This document shows positions 5,170-11,242 of a stretch of 11,242 bases of DNA, in pieces; the stretch's first letter is position 1; each line of letters begins with the position of its first letter. The translations under genes and the position numbers were made by a program. The notes under the pieces were generated by a model. That model did not search any database, had not been told where the DNA came from, and worked only from the letters and a program-made list of their open reading frames with translations. The stretch comes from Micrococcales bacterium. Lineage in GTDB: Bacteria > Actinomycetota > Actinomycetes > Actinomycetales > Dermatophilaceae. The stretch lies in contig PKWT01000297.1 in NCBI GenBank assembly GCA_003132125.1, positions 1-11,242 of the forward strand. The letters run 5' to 3'.

Positions 5170-8100
5170 CAGTACTGCACCTCCTGAGAGCGACGTCGGA
5201 TGACCGTGACCTCATCGCGCTGGTTGCCGGTTGGCCCGAGGTAGTTGAAGGCGAAGGTCAGCTGCGCGTAGCCGCCGATGAGGTGGCTGGGTTTCATCAG
5301 GATCCGGGTGAGGGAGTTGTGGATGCCGCCACGCTTGCCGCTGGCCTCGGCACGCGGGACATCGATCAGGCGGTCCTGCGCGTGGTGCATGTACACGGTT
5401 CCTTCGGGCATCCGGTAGGAGACGATCGCCCGCCCCACCACGACGCCGTTGCGGTTGACGGCCTCGACCCAGTCGTTGTCCTTGACACCGATCTTTGCGG
5501 CGTCCTTCTCGCTCATCCAGATGCCGGGACCGCCGCGGGAGAGGCTGAGCATCAGCAGGTTGTCCTGGTATTCCGAGTGGATGGACCACTTGCTGTGCGG
5601 GGTGAGGTAGCGCACGGTGATCCCCAGCTCACCCTGGTTGCCGAGCTCCGGCTCCCCGAACAAGGCCGACATGTTGAGCGGCGGACGGAAGATCGGCAGC
5701 TGTTCTCCGATCTCGGTAATCCAGTCGTGGTCCAGGAAGAAGTGCATGCGTCCGGTGAGCGTGTGCCAGGGTTTCAGCCGCTCGACGTTGATCGTGAACG
5801 GCGAGTACCGCCGCCCCCCGGTCTCCGAGCCTGACCACTCCGGGGAGGTCAGCACCGGCGTTGGCGCTGCCTGGGTATCGGCGAAGGTGATCTGCTTGCC
5901 CTCGTTCTCCGCGGCCAGGTCCGCAAGCAGGCGTCCCGTGCGCTTCTCGAGCGCGCGGAACCCGGCGGTCCCGAGGTGGCCGTTGGTCGTGCCGGACTGG
6001 GCCAGGATCGCCTCGCACACGTGCACGTCCCGCTGCAGCGATGGCCGACCGTCGGCAACACCGCCGCGCACCTCGCCGTTCTTCGTGCGTAGGTAGGCGA
6101 TCGGCTTGGTGAGGTCGTAGGTGATCCCCTTCGTGGTCGCCCCAAGGGTGTCGGCCAGCGGGCCAAGCGCCCCCAGCTTGTCGGCGACGGCGCCGTAGTC
6201 GCGCTCGACGACGACGAGCTTGGGCATGGTCTTGCCCGGAATCGGCTCACACTCGCCGAACTTCCAGTCGAGCACGCGTCCCGACGGGGTGGCCATCGCG
6301 TCGGGGGTGTCGTGGGTCAGGGGCACCGCCACGACATCCTGGCGGACCCCGAGGTGCTTGGCCGCAAGCGCGCTGAACGCCTTGGCGATCGTGTGGAATG
6401 CGTCGAAGTCTGTGCGGGTCTGCCAGGGCGGGGCGATGGCGGGGTTGAACGAGTGCACGAAGGGGTGCATGTCGGTGCTGCTCAGGTCGTACTTCTCATA
6501 CCAGGTGGCCGCCGGCAGCACGATGTCGGAGAAGAGCGTCGTGCTCGTCATCCGGAAGTCGAGCGTGAGCAGCAGGTCGAGCTTCCCGATGGGTGCGTCG
6601 TCGCGCCAGACGACGTCGCGCGGCCGGTCGGCAGGCTGCGCCTCGTCCGCACGCAGAGAGGAGTCGGTCCCGAGCAGGTGCTTGAGGAAATACTCGTTGC
6701 CCTTGCTCGAGCTGCCCAGCAGGTTCGAACGCCACACGGTGAGCAGGCGCGGGTAGTTCTCGGGGGCGTCGGGGTCCTCCGCGGCGAACCGCAGAGTCCC
6801 GTCCTTGAGCGCCTTCGGGACATACTCGGCGAGCGGGACACCAGATGCCTCGACGTCGTCGGCGAGGGTCAACGAGCTGCGGTCGAATGTCGGGTACGAC
6901 GGCATCCAGCCCAGACGTGCCGACTGCGCGAGCAGGTCGGCCGTGCTCATCCCCGCGAACTTGCCCCCGCCCCGGGCCGAGGACAGGGCGTCGGCGCTGA
7001 ACGTGTCATAGCGGTACTGGTCGCTGTGCAGGTACCAGTAGGCCGTCTGGATCATGTGCCGCGGAGGCCGTGACCAGTCGAGCGCGTTCGCGTACTGGTT
7101 GAACCCGGTGAGCGGGCGGACCTTCTCCTGGCCGACGTAGTGCGCCCAGCCGCCGCCGTTGACGCCCTGGGTCCCGCAGAGCGTGGTCAGGGTCAAGAAG
7201 GCGCGATAGATCGTGTCCGCGTGGAACCAGTGGTTGACCCCCGCGCCCATGATGATCATGGAGCGACCGCGCGACTCCTCGGCATTGGCGGCGAACTCAC
7301 GCCCGATCCGTTCTGCCTTCGCGGCCGGCACACCGGTGATCGTCTCCTGCCACGCCGGGGTGCACGGGCTGGAGGCGTCGTCGTACCCGGTCGGCCAGGC
7401 GCCGGGCAACCCGGGACGCCCAACCCCATACTGCGCGAGCATCAGGTCGAAGACGGTCGTGACGAGCTTGCCGGCGACCGCGCGGGTCGGGACCCCGCGT
7501 GCGATGACGTCGGCGGAGCCGTCGACCGCGTCGAAGCGGGGCAGCTCGATCGTGGCCACGCCCGATCCCGTGCCGTCGGCGCTCAGCCGGGGCACGACGT
7601 CACCGAGGTCGAGATTCCACCTGCCCTCGCCCTCTTCGCCATAGCGGAAGCCCAGCGAACCGTTCGGGACGACGGCCTCGCCGGTCGCCTCGTCGAGCAG
7701 GACCGTCTTGAACTGGGCGTTCTCGCTGCTCTCTCCCAGGTCGGTCGCGGTGAGGAACTTGGCCGGGACATAGTGGTCGTCGCGCTTTTCAAGAGTGACC
7801 AGGAACGGCAGGTCGGTGAACGTGCGCACGTACCCGTCGAAGTACGGCGTCGTCCGGTCGATGAAGAACTCCTTGAGCACCACGTGCCCCATGGCCATGG
7901 CGAGCGCACCGTCGGTCCCCGGCGCCGGAGCAAGCCACTCGTCGGCGAACTTCACGTTGTCCGCGTAGTCGGGAGAGACGGCGATGACTTTCTGGCCGCG
8001 ATAACGCGCCTCGACCATCCAGTGCGCGTCAGGGGTGCGGGTGACCGGGACGTTCGAGCCCCACATGATCAAGTACCCGGCATCCCACCAGTCGCCGGAC

Positions 8101-8870
8101 TCCGGCACGTCGGTCTGGTCACCGAACACCTGCGGGGAGGCAACCGGCAAGTCGGCATACCAGTCGTAGAACGACAGCATCGCGCCGCCGATCAGTGAGT
8201 AGAACCGGGACCCGACCCCGTGGGAGACCATCGACATCGCGGGGATGGGCGAGAACCCGGCGATCCGGTCGGGGCCGTGCTCCTTGATGGTGTGCACGTG
8301 CGCCGCGGCGATCATCTCGGTGGCCTCGTCCCAGGTCGCACGCACCAGGCCACCCTTGCCGCGGGCGGCCTTGTACCGGCGCGAGCGTTCCGGGTCGGCC
8401 ATGATGTCCGCCCACGCGGCGACCGGGTCGCCGGTGCGGGCCCGGGCCTCGCGATACATCTCCAACAAGAGGCCGCGGACGTAGGGGTAGCGCACCCGCG
8501 TGGGCGAATACGTGTACCAGGAGAAGGCGGCACCACGGGGGCACCCCCGGGGCTCGTACTCGGGGCGGTTCGGCCCGGTCGTCGGGTAGTCCGTCTGCTG
8601 CGCCTCCCAGGTGATGATGCCGTCCTTGACGTACACCTTCCACGAGCACGACCCTGTGCAGTTGACCCCGTGGGTCGAGCGGACGACCTTGTCGTGGCTC
8701 CACCTGTCCCGGTAGAACGTGTCCGCATCGCGGCCACCGATCTGGTGCAGGGTGCGAAGGTCCTCCGAGACCTCTTTCTTCTGGAAGAAGCGCCGGGTGC
8801 GCAGCAGGGTCTCGGTGACGTCGCCGTCCATCCGCGGGGCTGCCTGCGCAGGGTCTTTCGGGAGCGTCAC
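5169..8870 (-). CDS. narG: Respiratory nitrate reductase alpha subunit (Mo-bisMGD catalytic subunit)
   Basis: A 1233-residue catalytic subunit of the DMSO reductase family that reduces nitrate to nitrite on the cytosolic side. The FS0 cluster motif is H67-x3-C71-x3-C75-x34-C110, with the same spacing as E. coli NarG. The segment SFYDWYADLP contains D236, which aligns with the Mo ligand Asp222 of E. coli. QTDVPES and WGSNVPVTRTPDAH are also typical. A vestigial twin-Arg-like RRFFQK occurs near residues 26-31. The C-terminal MGD-binding domain contains the NRNGVVVGRAIVSYRMPEGT region. I chose GTG 8870 because AGGAGG (8880-8885) lies 9 nt upstream. The open frame extends 42 codons further to 8996, but that stretch has no NarG similarity and overlaps the narK side of the promoter region. 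It is the first gene of narGHJI, and its stop overlaps the narH start. Confidence 0.97.
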   Translation of the reverse strand: MTLPKDPAQAAPRMDGDVTETLLRTRRFFQKKEVSEDLRTLHQIGGRDADTFYRDRWSHDKVVRSTHGVNCTGSCSWKVYVKDGIITWEAQQTDYPTTGPNRPEYEPRGCPRGAAFSWYTYSPTRVRYPYVRGLLLEMYREARARTGDPVAAWADIMADPERSRRYKAARGKGGLVRATWDEATEMIAAAHVHTIKEHGPDRIAGFSPIPAMSMVSHGVGSRFYSLIGGAMLSFYDWYADLPVASPQVFGDQTDVPESGDWWDAGYLIMWGSNVPVTRTPDAHWMVEARYRGQKVIAVSPDYADNVKFADEWLAPAPGTDGALAMAMGHVVLKEFFIDRTTPYFDGYVRTFTDLPFLVTLEKRDDHYVPAKFLTATDLGESSENAQFKTVLLDEATGEAVVPNGSLGFRYGEEGEGRWNLDLGDVVPRLSADGTGSGVATIELPRFDAVDGSADVIARGVPTRAVAGKLVTTVFDLMLAQYGVGRPGLPGAWPTGYDDASSPCTPAWQETITGVPAAKAERIGREFAANAEESRGRSMIIMGAGVNHWFHADTIYRAFLTLTTLCGTQGVNGGGWAHYVGQEKVRPLTGFNQYANALDWSRPPRHMIQTAYWYLHSDQYRYDTFSADALSSARGGGKFAGMSTADLLAQSARLGWMPSYPTFDRSSLTLADDVEASGVPLAEYVPKALKDGTLRFAAEDPDAPENYPRLLTVWRSNLLGSSSKGNEYFLKHLLGTDSSLRADEAQPADRPRDVVWRDDAPIGKLDLLLTLDFRMTSTTLFSDIVLPAATWYEKYDLSSTDMHPFVHSFNPAIAPPWQTRTDFDAFHTIAKAFSALAAKHLGVRQDVVAVPLTHDTPDAMATPSGRVLDWKFGECEPIPGKTMPKLVVVERDYGAVADKLGALGPLADTLGATTKGITYDLTKPIAYLRTKNGEVRGGVADGRPSLQRDVHVCEAILAQSGTTNGHLGTAGFRALEKRTGRLLADLAAENEGKQITFADTQAAPTPVLTSPEWSGSETGGRRYSPFTINVERLKPWHTLTGRMHFFLDHDWITEIGEQLPIFRPPLNMSALFGEPELGNQGELGITVRYLTPHSKWSIHSEYQDNLLMLSLSRGGPGIWMSEKDAAKIGVKDNDWVEAVNRNGVVVGRAIVSYRMPEGTVYMHHAQDRLIDVPRAEASGKRGGIHNSLTRILMKPSHLIGGYAQLTFAFNYLGPTGNQRDEVTVIRRRSQEVQY

Positions 8871-8995
8871 GGGTGCGGTCCTCCTGGGCAGAACTGACTG
8901 GTGTGGTGCCACGATACTCACCAACGCGAACCGTTGCGGGTCGATATCGTGCAACGAGTCCGGGACCGTGGGAGGGTGTCGGGCGAAGGATTCCA
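8871..8995. promoter_or_regulatory. Divergent narG/narK promoter region with dyad symmetry
   Basis: This short region separates the divergent narG (minus, start 8870) and narK (plus) starts and must hold at least the narG promoter. CACGATA at 8910-8916 and TATCGTG at 8945-8951 are inverted 7-bp arms 35 bp apart. The right arm overlaps an 8-bp palindrome, CGATATCG (8942-8949), itself framed by CGTTGC (8932-8937) and GCAACG (8951-8956). These are good operator candidates for a regulator controlling both directions. I cannot match them confidently to an FNR, NarL, ArnR or DosR consensus, and no convincing -10/-35 pair stands out. Confidence 0.5.
8880..8885 (-). promoter_or_regulatory. narG ribosome-binding site (decides the start)
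   Basis: The minus strand reads AGGAGG here, followed by 9 nt and then GTG at 8870. No comparable Shine-Dalgarno sequence precedes the upstream in-frame ATG at 8996. This sets the NarG start 42 codons inside the longest open frame. Confidence 0.8.
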
Positions 8996-9016
8996 TTGAC
9001 GACAGAACGGGAAGCC

Positions 9017-10324
9017 ATGGACGACCTCGGGTTCCGCAAAATGGTCAAGAGCTCACGCAGCCAGGCCTTGTGGCTCGCCACTCTGGGATTCTTCGGCGGG
9101 TTTGCCGGCGTCTCGATCTTCGGGCCACTGGTGCCGAAGTTCAAGGAACTCCTTGACCTGACCCCTTTCGCCGCAGGGATGCTCGCGGCGATCCCGGCAC
9201 TGACCGGTTCGCTGCTACGAATCCCCTTCGGCGCGGCGGTCGAACGGTTCGGTGGCAAGAGACCGTTCCTCATCCTGATGCTGATCACCAACATCGGCGT
9301 GGTCGGACTGCTCGTCCTGCTGAAGACCTCCTACCCGGACTCCATGGACGGCACCTACCCGCTGCTTCTGGTTCTGGGCGCCCTGATCGGATGCGGGATT
9401 GCCACGTTCTCGGTGGGTATCGCCCAGGTGTCGTACTGGTTCCCCAAGAAGGCCCAGGGTGGTGCGCTCGGCATCTACGGGGGCCTGGGGAACACGAGCC
9501 CGGGCCTGTCCAGCCTGCTGCTGCCGATAGCCGTCGGGTCCATCGGGATCTTCAGCGCCTACAGCGCGTGGTTCGTCGTCCTGGTGGCCGTCACCATTAT
9601 CTATGGCGTGTTCATCAAGGACGCGCCATGGTTCCAGCTGCACCAACAGGGGCACACGCTCACCGCCGACCAGCTGGTCGGGCTCGGCGGCGGCGAGCTG
9701 GCACCCACCGGGCGGGCCTGGGCCGGGCTGAAGCACGCGTCCAGCATCCCCGCGACATGGATGCTCGTCTTCTTCTACTTCCTGTCCTTCGGCGGTTTTC
9801 TCGCGTTCACCTCCTGGCTGCCGACGTTCTGGACGTCCATGTACGACACCTCCCTGCGCGAGGCCGGTGTCCTGACCGCAGCCTTCTCCTTGTTCACCGC
9901 CTTGATCCGGGTGCCCGGGGGTCTGCTGTCCGACCGGATCTCGATCCGCTACGCGCTTCCCGGCAACTTCCTATTGATGTTCGTCGGCACCATGGTGTTG
10001 TCGTTCTCCGGGACATTTGCCCTCTCGCTGGTGGCGACCCTGGCAGTCGGCGCGGGAATGGGCCTGCAGAACGCGATCGTCTTCAAGCTCCTGCCTCGCT
10101 ACGTGCCCGATGCCGTGGGCGGCGCATCAGGGTGGATCGGTGGCCTTGGCGCCCTCGGCGGGTTCGTCATCCCGCCCGTCATGGGCGTGGTCACCGGGAT
10201 GGTCGGCGGCTCGACCGGGTACGCCCGCGGGTTCCTGCCCTTCGCCGTGCTGGTCGTCGTGGCACTTCCGGTCGTTGGCATCCTGAACCGGTGGAGCGCG
10301 CGCCACGGGCACGGGCTTACCTAG
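9017..10324 (+). CDS. narK: Nitrate/nitrite transporter (MFS, NarK/NNP family)
   Basis: A 435-residue, roughly 12-helix inner-membrane carrier for nitrate uptake and/or nitrate/nitrite exchange. Both nitrate-signature segments are present: residues 125-166 (GCGIATFSVGIAQVSYWFPK, then GALGIYGGLGN) and 346-390 (GAGMGLQNAIVFKLLPRY, then GGASGWIGGLGALGG). R68 (GSLLRIPFG) and R298 (TALIRVPGG) correspond to the two substrate-binding Arg residues of NarK. The N-terminus (SQALWLATLGFFGGFAGVSI) is of the short, NarK1-like type. The start is uncertain: ATG 9017 has a weak GGGA; an in-frame TTG at 8996 has a better GAAGGA (8985-8990) and would add 7 residues (MTTEREA). It is transcribed divergently from narGHJI and should supply its substrate and remove nitrite. 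A diverged copy of its last ~138 bp lies 345 bp downstream. Confidence 0.96.
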   Translation: MDDLGFRKMVKSSRSQALWLATLGFFGGFAGVSIFGPLVPKFKELLDLTPFAAGMLAAIPALTGSLLRIPFGAAVERFGGKRPFLILMLITNIGVVGLLVLLKTSYPDSMDGTYPLLLVLGALIGCGIATFSVGIAQVSYWFPKKAQGGALGIYGGLGNTSPGLSSLLLPIAVGSIGIFSAYSAWFVVLVAVTIIYGVFIKDAPWFQLHQQGHTLTADQLVGLGGGELAPTGRAWAGLKHASSIPATWMLVFFYFLSFGGFLAFTSWLPTFWTSMYDTSLREAGVLTAAFSLFTALIRVPGGLLSDRISIRYALPGNFLLMFVGTMVLSFSGTFALSLVATLAVGAGMGLQNAIVFKLLPRYVPDAVGGASGWIGGLGALGGFVIPPVMGVVTGMVGGSTGYARGFLPFAVLVVVALPVVGILNRWSARHGHGLT

Positions 10325-10375
10325 CAGCGACAGGAACACGCGAGCACCATCCGTGGACGCGCCCCTCCCCCGATG

Positions 10376-10411
10376 GCACGACCGTCGGGCAGTGCACGGT
10401 CAGACACGTGC
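10376..10411 (+). terminator. Possible narK terminator hairpin
   Basis: Inner arms GACCGT (10380-10385) and ACGGTC (10396-10401) pair perfectly around a 10-base loop. Outer arms GCAC (10376-10379) and GTGC (10408-10411) extend the stem past a 6-base bulge. It begins about 50 bp after the narK stop. Only a short pyrimidine run (CTCTTCCCCC) follows rather than a U-tract, so it may be only a partial or non-canonical terminator. Confidence 0.3.
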
Positions 10412-10534
10412 GCTGCTCTTCCCCCGACCGAGAAAGCGCCCCATCGCCCCACCATGAACGGTCGCTGAGCGCCCTCGATTGTCTGCATTCAGAGGAGCGC
10501 TTCGGGGATTGTGACAATCACCGCAAGCCGATTG

Positions 10535-10672
10535 GTCAGCGGGGTGTTTGGCACGTCAGCCGGATACGCCCGCGGGTTCCTGCCCTTATTCGGGCTGCGC
10601 GCCGCGGACCTTCCGGAGGTCGGCGTCCTGAGCCGCTGCAGCACACGCCCTAGACATGGGCTGGCCCAGCAG
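10535..10672 (+). pseudogene. Diverged duplicate of the narK 3' end (narK remnant)
   Basis: This stretch aligns without gaps to narK 10190-10327 at a constant offset of 345 bp. By hand count about 101 of 138 bases match, including a 23-base identical block (10565-10587 versus 10220-10242). Translated, it reads SAGYARGFLPLFGLRAADLP and then EVGVLSRCSTRPRHGL, against STGYARGFLPFAVLVVVALP and VVGILNRWSARHGHGL at the NarK C-terminus. The reading frame is kept, but the narK stop TAG is CAG here and the frame runs on to 10733-10735. Weaker similarity may extend back to about 10505. No upstream narK portion is visible, so this is a remnant of a second or tandemly duplicated narK, not a working gene. 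Confidence 0.75.
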
Positions 10673-10768
10673 TTGCGTGCCTCGGCAGCACCAGGGCGAC
10701 AAGAAGCGATGTGGCCCCAATCTGCGAACTCGTGAGATGGCGTGAGTGGCTGCCTATTTGATCGGCGC

Positions 10769-11242
10769 TCAGGCGAGCATCAGCATCGTGGCGAGGGTCA
10801 GACTCGCGACGATCTCGCCAACGCCGATCGCTGCTGCAGCCAGCCCGGGCCACCGCTTGGGCACGACGGCGGCCCGTAATGCGAGTACCACAAAAAGCGC
10901 CCCCAACCACGGGCTTGCGACCGAGGCGGGTACACATACGGCGACGTGGTACATCACCGAGAGCCGGTACCTCCCGACGTGTCCACGGTCTCGGATCATC
11001 GTCTTGACGTAAAGGACCGTGCCGGCGAAATACGCAAGGAGCAGCCCAGCCAGCACCCAGGATCTCCCCTGATCGGCCCCCGGCAGCCACGCCAGTCCCG
11101 CGAGGCCAGGCACCCCCGGCTTCGGGAGCCGCCCCCCAAACCCAGCGGCCACGACCGTCATGAGGCACGCGGCCACGACCGTCACCCCATCGTTGAGCAA
11201 CGAGCGGTCCGCCCGTCGCCAGGAGCACCACAAACTGAAGGC
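10769..11242 (-). CDS. ywiC: YwiC-like integral membrane protein, C-terminal part (5' end outside window)
   Basis: The minus-strand frame is open to the right edge, so the N-terminus is missing; the visible 157 codons are the C-terminal part. Several hydrophobic helices are visible. Characteristic features are the Arg/Trp-rich SWRRADRSLLND loop, then VVAACLMTVVAAGFG, LLAYFAGTVLYVKTMIRDRG and the GRYRLSVMYHVAV segment, which fit the YwiC-like family (PF14256). The molecular function is unknown. In Bacillus subtilis ywiC lies between fnr and narGHJI, so its position beside narK here repeats an established gene linkage and hints at a role in nitrate respiration or its adaptation. It faces narK, with about 445 bp of gene-free sequence between the two 3' ends. 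Confidence 0.85.
   Translation of the reverse strand, partial: AFSLWCSWRRADRSLLNDGVTVVAACLMTVVAAGFGGRLPKPGVPGLAGLAWLPGADQGRSWVLAGLLLAYFAGTVLYVKTMIRDRGHVGRYRLSVMYHVAVCVPASVASPWLGALFVVLALRAAVVPKRWPGLAAAAIGVGEIVASLTLATMLMLA

Noticed and set aside
7140..8198. 352-codon plus-strand frame inside narG
   Set aside because: It is antisense to conserved NarG sequence and has no recognisable domain.
8119..9294. 391-codon minus-strand frame spanning the narG 5' end, the intergenic region and the narK 5' end
   Set aside because: It crosses two convincing genes and the promoter region in a wrong frame, without family similarity.
10650..11231. 193-codon minus-strand frame overlapping the ywiC-like gene
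   Set aside because: The other frame carries clear membrane helices and YwiC-like motifs; this one is Arg/Gly-rich and is its shadow.
1..11242. CRISPR arrays, tRNA or rRNA genes, complete insertion sequences
   Set aside because: I saw no regularly spaced ~30-bp repeats, no cloverleaf-like segment in the gene-free stretches, and no intact transposase.

Overview
The window is GC-rich DNA from an actinobacterium. The codon use is strongly G/C at third positions, GTG starts are frequent, and the NarG/NarH/NarJ sequences are of actinobacterial type. I cannot name a genus. Its core is a complete respiratory nitrate reductase locus: narGHJI on the minus strand (8870 down to 2007) and a divergently transcribed nitrate/nitrite transporter gene narK (9017-10324, plus). 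The two share a 125-146 bp intergenic region. A ywiC-like membrane protein gene, cut off by the right edge, lies on the minus strand at 10769-11242.

Left to right: 1-183 is the 3' end of a carboxymuconolactone decarboxylase/AhpD-like gene, cut by the left edge. 458-949 encodes a hemerythrin-domain protein with a Cys-rich N-terminus. 950-2006 is about 1 kb with no intact gene. It holds a short TniQ-like fragment, a cluster of ACTGACAAG repeats, a perfect 17-bp palindrome, a small zinc-ribbon gene broken by a frameshift, and a DosR/DevR-box-like GGGAC-N4-GTCCC dyad. 2007-8870 is the tightly packed narGHJI operon, in which every junction overlaps by 1 or 4 bases. 9017-10324 is narK. 10325-10768 has no intact gene but contains a diverged second copy of the narK 3' end.

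How the genes work together: NarK exchanges or imports nitrate and nitrite. NarG (Mo-bisMGD, FS0), NarH (four Fe-S clusters) and NarI (two-haem cytochrome b) form the membrane complex that oxidises quinol and reduces nitrate. NarJ is the dedicated maturation chaperone. A ywiC gene is also found beside the nar genes of Bacillus subtilis, so that linkage is meaningful although the function is unknown.

I did not find a novel multi-gene system. The most interesting signals are the tandem narK tail remnant, the frameshifted zinc-ribbon gene with a hairpin abutting its start codon, the DosR-like dyad, and transposon-like debris next to the nar operon.
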